Source of the DNA: Chlamydiifrater volucris
GTDB taxonomy: Bacteria; Chlamydiota; Chlamydiia; Chlamydiales; Chlamydiaceae
Direction: 5' to 3'
Length of the DNA: 64,000 bases
Assembly: GCF_902806995.1 (NCBI RefSeq)
Contig: NZ_LR777654.1
Coordinates: 620,001 to 684,000, forward strand
The notes under the pieces are model-generated. The model did no database searches, had not been told where the DNA came from, and worked only from the letters and a program-made list of their open reading frames with translations. This document shows, in pieces, positions 33,722-43,403 of the stretch. Within the stretch, counting starts at the first letter, position 1. Every line of letters begins with the position of its first letter. The position numbers were made by a program, and so were the translations under genes.

Positions 33722-36184
33722 GTGGATTCTGAGGATTCAAAAGATAGTCAAGAATTTCCAGAGACTAACCCTTCTGATATTGAGAAAATTTTGGATGATA
33801 GCGAAGAAATGGAAGAGAAATCTGCAAGGAAGCATCTCCCATCAGAGCTTTTCATCCTTCCTCTCAATAAACGCCCATTTTTCCCCGGAATGGCTGCTCC
33901 AGTCCTTATTGAATCCGGCCCTTATTATGAAGTGCTTAAGATGTTAGCTAAGTCCTCCCAAAAGTATGTGGGCCTTGCTTTGACGAAAAAGGAAAATGCC
34001 GACATTTTGAAAGTAAATTTCAATAAGCTATACCGTGTAGGTGTATTGGCTCGGATTTTGCGCATCATGCCGATAGAGGGCGGTAGCGCTCAGGTTCTTC
34101 TGAGCATTGAGGAGCGCATACGCATAGAAGAACCCATCAAAGACAAGCACCTTAAAGCAAAAGTTTCTTACCATCCCGATAACAAAGAATTAACGGAAGA
34201 GCTCAAAGCCTACTCTGTTAATATTGTCTCGGTTATTAAGGAATTACTTAAGCTTAACCCTCTCTTTAAAGAGGAGTTGCAAATCTTTTTGGGTCATTCC
34301 GACTTCACAGAGCCCAGTAAGCTAGCGGATTTCTCGGTAGCTCTAACAACGGCTACCAGGGAAGAACTTCAAGAAATTTTAGAAACTGTCGATATGCATG
34401 ACAGAATCGATAAGGCCCTCGTTCTCTTAAAAAAGGAACTAGATCTCAGCAGGTTGCAAAGAAGTATTAATCAAAAAATTGAAGCCACGATTACCAAAAC
34501 TCAAAAAGAATTCTTTTTAAAAGAGCAGTTGAAAACAATAAAAAAAGAACTCGGCCTTGAAAAAGAAGATAAAGCTGTAGACATAGACCGATTCACTGCT
34601 AGGCTGAAAAAACGATCTGTTCCTGAGTACGCCATGGACGTTATTCAGGAAGAAATTGAAAAACTCCAAACTCTGGATACTTCTTCGGCCGAATACGCTG
34701 TTTGTCGCAATTATTTAGATTGGTTGACGATCATTCCCTGGGGAGTTCAGAGCAAAGAGTATCATGATCTAAAAAAAGCTGAAAAAATCTTAAACAAAGA
34801 TCATTACGGACTGGAAGACATTAAACAACGTATTCTAGAGCTTATCAGCGTAGGAAAGCTTTCTGATGGGTTAAAGGGCAGCATTATTTGTCTTGTAGGT
34901 CCTCCTGGAGTAGGAAAAACTAGTATAGGCAAGAGCATTGCCAAAGTTTTGCATAGAAAGTTCTTTCGTTTCTCCGTAGGCGGTATGCGTGATGAAGCTG
35001 AAATTAAGGGTCACCGCAGGACATATATTGGATCTATGCCGGGGAAAATGGTTCAGGCTTTAAAACAAAGTCAAACCATGAATCCAGTCATTATGATTGA
35101 TGAGGTTGATAAAATCGGTTCTAGCTACCATGGAGATCCTGCTTCTGCCCTTTTGGAAGTTTTAGATCCTGAGCAAAACAAAGATTTTTTGGATCACTAC
35201 TTGGATGTCCGTGTAGATCTATCCAACGTTTTGTTCATTCTTACAGCAAATGTTTTGGACTCTATTCCCGAGCCTCTTCTGGACAGAATGGAAATCCTTC
35301 GTTTGTCTGGATATATACTAGAAGAAAAATTACAGATTGCAACTAAGTACTTGATTCCCAAAGCTAGAAAGGAAATGGGGTTAAAGGCGGATGATGTCGT
35401 TTTTCAGCCAGAAGCTATAAAGCAAATGATTAACAGCTACGCTAGAGAGTCTGGTGTACGAACACTAGATGGGAATATTAAGAAGATCTTAAGGAAGGTG
35501 GCTTTTAAGATTGTCCAAGACGAAGAGAAGCCCAAACCAAGGAGAAAACAGCAAAGAATTACTGTGGAAAATCTCTCCGATTACTTAGGAAAGCCTATTT
35601 TTTCTAGCGACAGGTTCTATGAACATCCTCCAGTGGGAGTGGCAACTGGGCTGGCATGGACTTCTTTAGGTGGCGCCACTCTGTATATTGAGAGTGTTCA
35701 TGTTCCCGCAGACAAGACTGAGATGCAACTTACAGGTCAGGCCGGGGATGTTATGAAAGAATCTTCTCGTATAGCATGGACTTATCTTAATAGCGCTTTG
35801 GATAAATATGCCCCAGGATTCACCTTTTTCAACAAGTCCCAGGTACACATCCACATCCCTGAAGGCGCTACACCAAAGGATGGTCCTTCAGCCGGAGTCA
35901 CTATGGTCACCTCCTTATTGTCTCTTCTCTTGGAGACCCCTGTACTGAAAAATTTGGGTATGACAGGAGAGCTTACCCTAACGGGAAGAGTTTTAGGAGT
36001 CGGAGGTATTAGAGAAAAACTTATCGCAGCAAGAAGGTCGCAACTAACAACATTAATCTTTCCCGAGGATAACCGAAGAGATTATGATGAATTGCCGGGA
36101 TATCTTAAGAAAGGGCTGAAAATACACTTTGTTTCTCATTACGATGATGTATTCAAGATAGCTTTCCCAAAGAAGAAAAAGTAA
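33722..36184 (+). CDS. lon: Lon, ATP-dependent serine protease
   Basis: Cytoplasmic AAA+ protease. The N-terminal substrate domain begins at FILPLNKRPFFPGMAAPVLI; Walker A is GPPGVGKTS near residue 400, Walker B VIMIDEVDKIG, and the catalytic Ser-Lys dyad is in DGPSAGVTM and GIREKLIAARR. The 820-residue length agrees with chlamydial Lon. The start is GTG at 33722: an in-frame TAG lies three codons upstream and the first internal ATG would delete about 30 residues of acidic leader. It is the last housekeeping gene before the accessory array. Confidence 0.96.
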   Translation: MDSEDSKDSQEFPETNPSDIEKILDDSEEMEEKSARKHLPSELFILPLNKRPFFPGMAAPVLIESGPYYEVLKMLAKSSQKYVGLALTKKENADILKVNFNKLYRVGVLARILRIMPIEGGSAQVLLSIEERIRIEEPIKDKHLKAKVSYHPDNKELTEELKAYSVNIVSVIKELLKLNPLFKEELQIFLGHSDFTEPSKLADFSVALTTATREELQEILETVDMHDRIDKALVLLKKELDLSRLQRSINQKIEATITKTQKEFFLKEQLKTIKKELGLEKEDKAVDIDRFTARLKKRSVPEYAMDVIQEEIEKLQTLDTSSAEYAVCRNYLDWLTIIPWGVQSKEYHDLKKAEKILNKDHYGLEDIKQRILELISVGKLSDGLKGSIICLVGPPGVGKTSIGKSIAKVLHRKFFRFSVGGMRDEAEIKGHRRTYIGSMPGKMVQALKQSQTMNPVIMIDEVDKIGSSYHGDPASALLEVLDPEQNKDFLDHYLDVRVDLSNVLFILTANVLDSIPEPLLDRMEILRLSGYILEEKLQIATKYLIPKARKEMGLKADDVVFQPEAIKQMINSYARESGVRTLDGNIKKILRKVAFKIVQDEEKPKPRRKQQRITVENLSDYLGKPIFSSDRFYEHPPVGVATGLAWTSLGGATLYIESVHVPADKTEMQLTGQAGDVMKESSRIAWTYLNSALDKYAPGFTFFNKSQVHIHIPEGATPKDGPSAGVTMVTSLLSLLLETPVLKNLGMTGELTLTGRVLGVGGIREKLIAARRSQLTTLIFPEDNRRDYDELPGYLKKGLKIHFVSHYDDVFKIAFPKKKK

Positions 36185-36196
36185 CCGCGATCTTAA

Positions 36197-36233
36197 AGGC
36201 GTAGTTTGGCTTCTATTAGCAGCAACTGCGCCT
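36197..36233 (+). terminator. Terminator-like hairpin after lon
   Basis: AGGCGTAGTT pairs with AACTGCGCCT (one G-U wobble) around a 17-nt loop and is followed by a T-rich run (TTGTTTTGTATTTT). It starts 12 bp after the lon stop. Confidence 0.65.
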
Positions 36234-36310
36234 AACTTGTTTTGTATTTTGTCTTTACAAGATAGCTTCTCTATCTTTTAATTCTCCTTTTGCTATCACA
36301 ACTAGGTACT

Positions 36311-36709
36311 ATGGCCCTATCACCATTGCAATATCATCCCCATTTGCAGATAAACGATACCATTCATGAGCCTTCGTCTTCCGCACAAAAGACGAACCGT
36401 GTTTTTTTTGCCATCCTTGTAATTCTTTCGTTGATGATGGTGGCGTCCATAATTTGTTTATTAATAACTCCAGAACAGTGGCAAGTGGGATTAATAGGTT
36501 TTTTTTGTCTCTCTCTTTCTGTTATTTCTTCCTGTTTACTTTCTTTTTGCACCCAGCACTCTTCTATCTTCGAACTTCCTAAAGTACCTTCTAGCCCAGA
36601 ACAAAAAAAAGAAAAATCTTCTAACGAATCACAAATAGATAATTTACCTGTCCCCCATCTCTCTCTTAATTCTCGATCAAGTTCCTTATCTTCTTTGGCC
36701 TCTCTTTGA
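36311..36709 (+). CDS. Small Inc-like protein with bilobed hydrophobic domain
   Basis: A 132-residue protein. Residues ~28-50 (RVFFAILVILSLMMVASIIC) and ~58-82 (VGLIGFFCLSLSVISSCLLS) form two close hydrophobic helices, then a polar Ser/Pro/Lys-rich tail with SLNSRSSSLSSLASL at the end. This is the pattern of short inclusion-membrane proteins. ATG 36311 is preferred to an in-frame TTG 21 bp upstream. It sits between lon and the paralogue array, so it may belong to the same accessory insertion. No close relative recognised. Confidence 0.65.
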   Translation: MALSPLQYHPHLQINDTIHEPSSSAQKTNRVFFAILVILSLMMVASIICLLITPEQWQVGLIGFFCLSLSVISSCLLSFCTQHSSIFELPKVPSSPEQKKEKSSNESQIDNLPVPHLSLNSRSSSLSSLASL

Positions 36710-36978
36710 AGAGTGTCTAGCAACACGCAAGCATATGAGAAGAATTTACTCTTAAGGAAAAATTCTCTCTTCCATCTTTTATGAAAATCTTAAAACAAAT
36801 TTTTAAATACAAAATCCCTCTCTAATCTACTTCTGAGATAGAAAGTCCTTAAAAACAAAGAAATCAAAAACAATAAAAACATTTTTATAAAGAGGGTTAA
36901 AAAATTAAATTAAATTGATCAAAATCAATCATAATTAATAACTTTCTATCATCTAATGAAAAGCATTTAAAAATTTTT
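36710..36978. other. AT-rich leader before the tandem array
   Basis: 269 bp of strongly AT-rich sequence with TTAAATTAAATTGATCAAAA near 36905, related to the leader elements of later copies. No gene visible; likely holds the promoter of array copy 1. Confidence 0.4.
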
Positions 36979-38484
36979 ATGTCTCTACCCGTAGGCAGTT
37001 ACGACCCTTTTAAAGACCCTATCCCTTCTACTTCATCACAAGCGTTGGAGGAATTGGACACAGCAAACAAGGTGCAGCGAACTTTTGAACTATTGAAAAA
37101 CCTTCTAGATACGACAGAAAAAAGAGATAGCAGTCCTAAAACTGGCTCCGTGCAAGCGTTATTAGAAGAGCAATATGATTCTATTGTTATTGATGCAGCA
37201 AAGCGACAAATTATTAGACTTATCCAAGAAACATCTCAAAACTGCCTCCAAATCGCCAAGACATTAGTCAATAGGGAGATATGTTTAGAACAGCGGTTAC
37301 AAGAAAGCCATCTCCTCACCCGACAAGAACTGGCTTCCATCAAAATTTCCCTGAAAGAACTTTGTGAGAAACAATCTCCTGTACAGCAGACAAAATCAGA
37401 AAAGCAAAAGAGCTTACCCTTAAAAAAACGAACTTACAAAGAAGCCTTTCTTCCAGAAGAAGATCTTTTACCTAAAAAAATTTCATACTCCCCAGAGGTG
37501 ACTCTTCGACTTTCTAATAGCTCTTTAGAGACAGTGTTTGCGCTACTCGATATGGTGAAAGATAACAAGGGATGGGGAACAAAAGATTTTACTTGCTCTA
37601 CTCATACTCCTTCTGGATGTGCAACTTGCTCTCCAATCCAACATTTGATGACTACAGAAAAATCAACTAAAGAAATGCAGTTAAGAAGGCAACTTTGTGT
37701 CTTGTTGGAATATACTTCAAGGGAAGCTCTAGCTAAATGCCTTCATGAAAATCGTCATATATTAGCTTCAATACTAGGAGGTGCTTGTCTCCCTAACCAT
37801 CACTTAGCCTTTATCATTGACCAGTGTCAAATTGATGATGACATCTGTCTTCCTGATACTCCGAATCCAAAATCTCAAGCACAAATTTATAAATATATGG
37901 AAGAAATCATCAGTGCTGGAGTTGAATCTGCTTTCGTCAAAGGGATAAGGTCTGTCTGGAAAACAACAAAAATGTTCCAGATCGCCGATGCTCTAACTAT
38001 CACTTCAGAGTACGACACAAACCACGAGGAAATTCTTACCAAGACATCATTTTTAGATGCCCTACCCAAGCTGCAGAAAACGTACTTCTTTACTTCTAAA
38101 GGTAGAAAAAGCAAAAACCACGCAGACGCGGCCTATTCTTTGCCGTTCGGCCTTTTCCTGACGCAGGCAACCTTTGCTACTGCTCAAGCAATATTGCATA
38201 ACCCTTCTTCTGCGTTTTTATTAACAAAAACAAGTTTGGGAAAACCGCTTCCAACATTAACTCTATTGCTAAGAATACTCAGTCTGATTCTTTCCTTACA
38301 CACAAAGTGGAAACTACGCCTTCTACCCTGCAAGGCAAGTGTAAAAGCTCGAAGTTATTTGCATTTCAATGACGCCGATTCTGAAGCTTTGGAAAACGAC
38401 TTCTTATCGTTTACCAAGGAAAATGAAATCAAAATGAGTGGAAGTAATTACTCAAAGAAAAAGCCCCAGCCTAAAAAGCAATGA
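36979..38484 (+). CDS. Array copy 1: NLS-like / Cys-His cluster protein
   Basis: First member (501 residues) of a tandem family that I do not recognise. N-terminal helices include CLQIAKTLVNREICLEQRL, then the linker (LKELCEKQS here, weaker than in other copies). The basic motif LPLKKRTYK is at residue ~146 with Arg-Thr replacing Arg-Lys. The Cys cluster is C206-x2-H209-x4-C214-x2-C217. The core reads CQIDDDICLPDTPNPKSQ, and the C-terminal signature is KWKLRLLPCKASVKAR. It ends with a basic tail (YSKKKPQPKKQ) unlike the others. No signal peptide or membrane segment, so a soluble protein, possibly a secreted effector. It is most similar to copy 2. Confidence 0.7.
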   Translation: MSLPVGSYDPFKDPIPSTSSQALEELDTANKVQRTFELLKNLLDTTEKRDSSPKTGSVQALLEEQYDSIVIDAAKRQIIRLIQETSQNCLQIAKTLVNREICLEQRLQESHLLTRQELASIKISLKELCEKQSPVQQTKSEKQKSLPLKKRTYKEAFLPEEDLLPKKISYSPEVTLRLSNSSLETVFALLDMVKDNKGWGTKDFTCSTHTPSGCATCSPIQHLMTTEKSTKEMQLRRQLCVLLEYTSREALAKCLHENRHILASILGGACLPNHHLAFIIDQCQIDDDICLPDTPNPKSQAQIYKYMEEIISAGVESAFVKGIRSVWKTTKMFQIADALTITSEYDTNHEEILTKTSFLDALPKLQKTYFFTSKGRKSKNHADAAYSLPFGLFLTQATFATAQAILHNPSSAFLLTKTSLGKPLPTLTLLLRILSLILSLHTKWKLRLLPCKASVKARSYLHFNDADSEALENDFLSFTKENEIKMSGSNYSKKKPQPKKQ

Positions 38485-38554
38485 GACATTAACCCATTTT
38501 AAATACAAAAAACATCGTTAAGTAAAGCACGTTTAGAATTATTTAAATTATTGC

Positions 38555-40078
38555 ATGACAAACCCCGTAAATCCGCGACTCTATCGCTCTCAAATCCTAA
38601 CAGTTACCTCTGAAGGAGATTCTCTCAAAGAAAACGAAAAATCCATAGAAGAAAAAGTCCATAGTGCCTTTCTTATCCTAAAAGATCTCCTGACGCTTTC
38701 TTCTGAGGAGAACCCACCTGGAACCTCTCAGCAAGAACGTCCAGTATTACATCAGCTAGAAATGTACGACAGTATTGTTGTCCAGGCTTTGGGTCAACAA
38801 ATTTCTCGCCTCTTAAAAGAGACAGCTCAAACTTGCTCCCAGGTAGCTAGGGCCGTCATCATGAACAACATGTCCATTGAAGGAAGATTACAATCTTGCC
38901 AACTTTTTACAAGAGATGAGTTGGAAAAATTAAAAACGACTCTACAAGATTTAAGTGAAAGCGGGTCATCTTCCTCCAAGCGTTCCCTTGAAGAAGGAAA
39001 GTCTCTTCCACTAAAGAAACGTAAGTATATCCCAGCAGATGAATTTTCTCCCTTGGTGTTACCAGAAACTTCTTCAACGTCTGCTATTGCAAAAGCCCTG
39101 CAATCCACTCAAGTACTATGCCACAAAGAATCTCTCTTAGCATTGCTAACTATGGTAGAGAAGAAGTTAAAATGGACAATAAACAACTTTACTTGTCCAC
39201 AGCATACCCCTCCTGGTTGCACTTTTTGCGCTCCTATTTGTGCTTTAATGTTTTCGCCTAAAGAAGAAATCCCACAATTGAGTGACCAGCTACAAATTCT
39301 ACTACAATACACAAGCAAAGAGCGCTTGGCAGGCTGTTTAAGCTCTAACACAAGTTTACTTCAAAATCTTTTGAAAGCACGGTTCTTTCGCAACCATCAA
39401 TTAGCAATTATCCTATCAGAATGCGATATAAGCGATGATATTTGCTGCCCTAATGTTCCCAATCCAAAACACCAAGTCCAAATATACACCTTGACTGAGC
39501 AACTAATCACTGCTGGACCTAATTCTCCCTTCGTACAAACGATAAGAAAACTGTGGAAGCAGAGCACCCTAGAAAAACTTGAAGACTCTTTAGAACTGTC
39601 ATTGAATGATCAAGGAACTACTAAACAGTCAATAACCAGAGATTTGTTCATCGCTCTTCTTCCTAAATTACACCGCACCTACTACTTTTTAACTTCAGAC
39701 AAAAAATATCGGAATTTCTCCGACAGGCCAATCACACCACCCTTTGCGAGATTCCTCGCTAACGCAGCTTTTGCAACTGTTCAGTCCATTATAGAATCCA
39801 AAGAGTGCTCTGAGTTTCTCACAAAAACTCCAGAAGGAAAACTACTACCTTCCTACAGACTACTGATACAAGTCCTATGTTTAATACTTTCATCCAGCAT
39901 CAAGTGGAAATTACGCTTGCTGCCGTGCAAAGCGAGCATAAAAGTACGTCATCATCTCGCATTTGACGAGAGCACTACCAGGATCCTCCACGAAGAGTTC
40001 TCTCTATTTGCACAGAGAAACCATATCAACGTAAGTGGAAGCTCTACCATTAGGGACGTTAAACCTTCAAAAAGTTAA
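38555..40078 (+). CDS. Array copy 2: NLS-like / Cys-His cluster protein
   Basis: 507 residues, starting MTNPVNPRLY. Helical N-terminus carries CSQVARAVIMNNMSIEGRL and the linker DLSESGSSSSKR. The basic motif LPLKKRKY lies at residue ~151. Cys cluster C214-x2-H217-x4-C222-x2-C225 with an additional Cys shortly after (APICALM). Core CDISDDICCPNVPNPKHQ has an extra Cys. C-terminal signature KWKLRLLPCKASIKVR. Begins 70 bp after copy 1. Clean full-length frame with no sign of decay. Confidence 0.7.
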   Translation: MTNPVNPRLYRSQILTVTSEGDSLKENEKSIEEKVHSAFLILKDLLTLSSEENPPGTSQQERPVLHQLEMYDSIVVQALGQQISRLLKETAQTCSQVARAVIMNNMSIEGRLQSCQLFTRDELEKLKTTLQDLSESGSSSSKRSLEEGKSLPLKKRKYIPADEFSPLVLPETSSTSAIAKALQSTQVLCHKESLLALLTMVEKKLKWTINNFTCPQHTPPGCTFCAPICALMFSPKEEIPQLSDQLQILLQYTSKERLAGCLSSNTSLLQNLLKARFFRNHQLAIILSECDISDDICCPNVPNPKHQVQIYTLTEQLITAGPNSPFVQTIRKLWKQSTLEKLEDSLELSLNDQGTTKQSITRDLFIALLPKLHRTYYFLTSDKKYRNFSDRPITPPFARFLANAAFATVQSIIESKECSEFLTKTPEGKLLPSYRLLIQVLCLILSSSIKWKLRLLPCKASIKVRHHLAFDESTTRILHEEFSLFAQRNHINVSGSSTIRDVKPSKS

Positions 40079-40135
40079 CCCATTAAAACAAACGGTAAAT
40101 CGAAAAAATTAAATAAAAATAGGAATTCTTTATCA

Positions 40136-41761
40136 ATGTCTTCATCTATAAGCAGAAGTTCTTCTCCACAATCTCCTGCATACATACAATCTTCAACAAG
40201 GAGCCCTGATTCTTTAGGCAACCGGATAGAAAAGACATTCCACACCTTGCAATCTCTTTATCTTTTCTCTTTAGATAAAAAAACATCCGAAGAGCTAACA
40301 GCTAAATACAATTTAGCAGTGGTGGACGCCCTTTCCTCGCAAATAAGCTCTATCCGTATGGAGACAACAAAAAACTGCTTACAGATAGCACAGGCCATGA
40401 TAAGCCTAAATATTCATCTAGAATCTCGGCTACAGTCTTGTCAAGTTCTAACGAATAAAGAACTTCTAGATATAAAATCTACTTTAAAAGATCTGGATGA
40501 AAGCGGTTCATCATCGTATTCGGAAGCTACCTCTTCCTCGGAAATGCGACAAAAAAGTTTATTAGAGAAATTCACCGTCTCCTCGTCCAAGGAAGGAGAA
40601 AAACTTGCTAGTCAAGAAAAACGAAAAGCGACAGACTCTGCTCTTCAAAGCTCTTTACCATTCAAGAAGCGCAAACATTTCTTTGAAGAAGCTTCCTCTG
40701 CCCTTCCTTCCTTACAATTTCCATCTATTCCTCCTCTCACCCCTTCAACTCCCCTGCCACAAACTCGAGTATTACAAAAACCTACGTCTCACCCTTGTTC
40801 TGTAATTCTACATACCAGCAATATTTCAGAAGAAATTCCGTTAGAATCCATGATAGCATTTGTCGATATGGTTGCATCTCGGAAAGGCTGGGGCCCATCA
40901 GACTTTTCATGCCATAATCACCTCGGTAGCTCTTGCCCTACTTGCCGACCTATTCAACACTTAATGATACTAAACAAAACACAGAAAGAGATTTTTCTAA
41001 GAAGACAAATAACTGATTTATTAAGCTACACCACTAAACAGTCTCTAGCTAAATGCCTTGCTTCAAATCCTATATTATCGGAGTCCATAAGAAATGCTCA
41101 CTATCTACGCAATTATCAAATAGCTCTAGTTATTAAAGAATGTGGCATTGGTAATGAGGTTTGTTTACCTAAAGTCTCTAATCCTGCTACTCAACTTTCC
41201 GTTTATCTTCCTTTGTTATCTTTGATTAGAGAAGGTTCTAATTCTACATTTGTAAAGTGCATCAAAGAAATTTGGCTGCAAACCAAAAATAAGGGTTACC
41301 CACCTGTCCTTCGAATAGCAGAGGATAGCCCACAATCCGCTCGATTCATCTATCTGGAAGATTTTGCCAAACATTTTCCAGATATTCAACGCTCTTACCC
41401 TGCTGTGAATAGAAGAAGAGGTATCCCTGCATTTTCGGACAAACATATGACAAACTCTTTTGCTAAGTTTTTAGCTTGTGTCACTTTTGGAACAGTCAAC
41501 GCAATCCTAGCGAACCCTCAGTATCACCACCTTCTTACACCTATGCCCTCGGGAGCCAAGCTACCCTCTATGGACTTAATCATGCGAGTATGTTGTCTCG
41601 CCTTATGTTCCAACACCAAATACAAAGTGCGGATACTTCCATGTAAGATCAGTGTGAAAACACGAGACTATCTGCATTTTGGAGAGGAAACCACCAAGGA
41701 ATTATTCCAGTCCCTACTGGAGTTCACTGTATCAAACAATATCAAGCTTAATGGCTGTTAA
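40136..41761 (+). CDS. Array copy 3: NLS-like / Cys-His cluster protein
   Basis: 541 residues, starting MSSSISRSSSPQ. N-terminal pattern CLQIAQAMISLNIHLESRL; linker DLDESGSSSYSEA. The basic motif is LPFKKRKH at residue ~175, one Leu-to-Phe change. A Pro-rich spacer (FPSIPPLTPSTPLPQ) of about 50 residues separates it from the Cys cluster C259-x2-H262-x4-C267-x2-C270, which makes this the longest spacer among the single-module copies. Core ECGIGNEVCLPKVSNPATQ; C-terminal KYKVRILPCKISVKTR. Confidence 0.7.
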   Translation: MSSSISRSSSPQSPAYIQSSTRSPDSLGNRIEKTFHTLQSLYLFSLDKKTSEELTAKYNLAVVDALSSQISSIRMETTKNCLQIAQAMISLNIHLESRLQSCQVLTNKELLDIKSTLKDLDESGSSSYSEATSSSEMRQKSLLEKFTVSSSKEGEKLASQEKRKATDSALQSSLPFKKRKHFFEEASSALPSLQFPSIPPLTPSTPLPQTRVLQKPTSHPCSVILHTSNISEEIPLESMIAFVDMVASRKGWGPSDFSCHNHLGSSCPTCRPIQHLMILNKTQKEIFLRRQITDLLSYTTKQSLAKCLASNPILSESIRNAHYLRNYQIALVIKECGIGNEVCLPKVSNPATQLSVYLPLLSLIREGSNSTFVKCIKEIWLQTKNKGYPPVLRIAEDSPQSARFIYLEDFAKHFPDIQRSYPAVNRRRGIPAFSDKHMTNSFAKFLACVTFGTVNAILANPQYHHLLTPMPSGAKLPSMDLIMRVCCLALCSNTKYKVRILPCKISVKTRDYLHFGEETTKELFQSLLEFTVSNNIKLNGC

Positions 41762-41810
41762 TTGTCTGTGAAACAAGGTTTTTATTACAAAAACCAAATG
41801 AAATTAAAAA

Positions 41811-41838
41811 AATGAATTAAATTGAAACAAAAACAAAA
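41811..41838 (+). repeat. 28-nt leader repeat upstream of array copy 4
   Basis: AATGAATTAAATTGAAACAA followed by AAACAAAA; the same 28 nt occur exactly at 49973-50000 upstream of copy 9. It lies 35 nt before the start of copy 4. A shorter form (AATTGAAACAAA) is at 46457-46468 before copy 7. Confidence 0.85.
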
Positions 41839-41873
41839 TAAATAAAATTATATCCCTAAAAACAAGAGAATTC

Positions 41874-43355
41874 ATGACTTTGCCTATAGGCTCACCACAT
41901 CTTTCACCTATTTCTTCCATCGAATCACCCACAAGTTCTGGAGGAAGCCAACAAGATAGAATCAAAGATCTTTCATCACTAATTCAGGAACTTCTCCGCT
42001 TTTCTACCGGAAGCTCTAGCTCATCAGCAATACAATCAAAGGAAGATGTATTGCTAAGCTTATACAGTATAGATTCTATAGAATCCATCTCTGAACAACT
42101 TTTTAGCGTAATACAGTCGACTTCCGCCAGCTGTTCTAAAATTGCTAAAGCTTTAATTGCATCCAATATTTCGTTAGATAATAAGTTGGCATCTAACCAA
42201 AGACTAACCCCTGAAGAACTCTCACTAATATCCTCTTCTTTGAGTGGAGATGGCTCGTCTCCAGGCATCTCAGAGAAAAGAAAAATCTCTGAAGAAACGG
42301 ACCTTGAAGAACAAAAAAAACTGCCGCTGAAAAAAAGAAAGATATTCTTCGGATTACATTCGTCTCTACTGCCAGAGACGGAGGAATCTCATATTCACTC
42401 TTCAAAGCCAACCCCAATTTGTTCTTTGGAAATGGTTCGAGAATTTATAAAAACTGCACGGGAGGAATGCATAAGGGAACCCATATCCTTCCCTTGCCAC
42501 AAGCACGAGATTGACAAATGTTTAATGTGCCAACCAACCTTCTTATATAACCAACCTGTACCGAATGAAACAGAACTTCTTTTGAAAAGGCAGCTGTATA
42601 TCCTCACGGAACACTCCGACGTTGAAACTATTGCACAAGCAATTTTTACAACCGAAAGTCTCCTGGAATGTTTTCTCGATAGAAAATACTTCCGCAATCA
42701 CCAACTGGCAGTTCTCCTAGAAAAAGGTAATGTAGGAAATTCCATTTGCATCTCAAACTTACCCAATCCTAAGTTGCATCTTGCTCTCTATACGCCTATG
42801 TCTTCCCTAGTGGAACAGGGATTAAAGAATACTTTTATCCAAAACATATTGAAATTGTGGAGCACATCTACAGAAATTGTAACCCCAATGACCACTCTAG
42901 ATATTCTTGCAGAATCAGGAGCCATAGAATCTCTAGACACATCGACTTTAGAGAAAAGAATTCCGAAAGTCATTAGGACATACGTGAACGTAAGTAAAAA
43001 AACAGGAGATACAAGCCACGTAAAAAGACAGATGTCTTCTACATTCTCTTCTTTTTTGTCTTCTGTCATCTTTAAAACTATTCAGAATATCTTAATGGAC
43101 TCCTCCTATCACTTTCTCCTAGAGGAAACAAGCTCTGGACAGAAGCTTCCTTCTTTTGAATTGCTGATGCGTATCTGCTCTCTAATTCTTGGATCTAGTT
43201 TCAAGTGGAAGACACGTCCTCTACCCTGTAAAGCCAGCGTAAAACTCATGGACCATTTAGAGTTTGACGTAGAAACAACCCAAAAGATTAATGAATCTTT
43301 AGTAAGATTTATTAGACAAAACAAAATAAAACTTAAAGGAAGCAGAGATTTTTAA
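41874..43355 (+). CDS. Array copy 4: NLS-like / Cys-His cluster protein
   Basis: 493 residues, starting MTLPIGSPHLS. N-terminal CSKIAKALIASNISLDNKL; the linker is shortened to LSGDGSSPGIS. The basic motif LPLKKRKIF is at residue ~150. Cys cluster C208-x2-H211-x4-C216-x2-C219 (FPCHKHEIDKCLMC). The core is altered to KGNVGNSICISNLPNPKLH, lacking the first Cys. C-terminal KWKTRPLPCKASVKLM. Preceded by the 28-nt leader repeat, so it may share a promoter or RNA leader with copy 9. Confidence 0.7.
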   Translation: MTLPIGSPHLSPISSIESPTSSGGSQQDRIKDLSSLIQELLRFSTGSSSSSAIQSKEDVLLSLYSIDSIESISEQLFSVIQSTSASCSKIAKALIASNISLDNKLASNQRLTPEELSLISSSLSGDGSSPGISEKRKISEETDLEEQKKLPLKKRKIFFGLHSSLLPETEESHIHSSKPTPICSLEMVREFIKTAREECIREPISFPCHKHEIDKCLMCQPTFLYNQPVPNETELLLKRQLYILTEHSDVETIAQAIFTTESLLECFLDRKYFRNHQLAVLLEKGNVGNSICISNLPNPKLHLALYTPMSSLVEQGLKNTFIQNILKLWSTSTEIVTPMTTLDILAESGAIESLDTSTLEKRIPKVIRTYVNVSKKTGDTSHVKRQMSSTFSSFLSSVIFKTIQNILMDSSYHFLLEETSSGQKLPSFELLMRICSLILGSSFKWKTRPLPCKASVKLMDHLEFDVETTQKINESLVRFIRQNKIKLKGSRDF

Positions 43356-43403
43356 AAAACCTTCAAAAAAACTAAACTAAAAAATTAAAAAACATTAAAA
43401 ACC

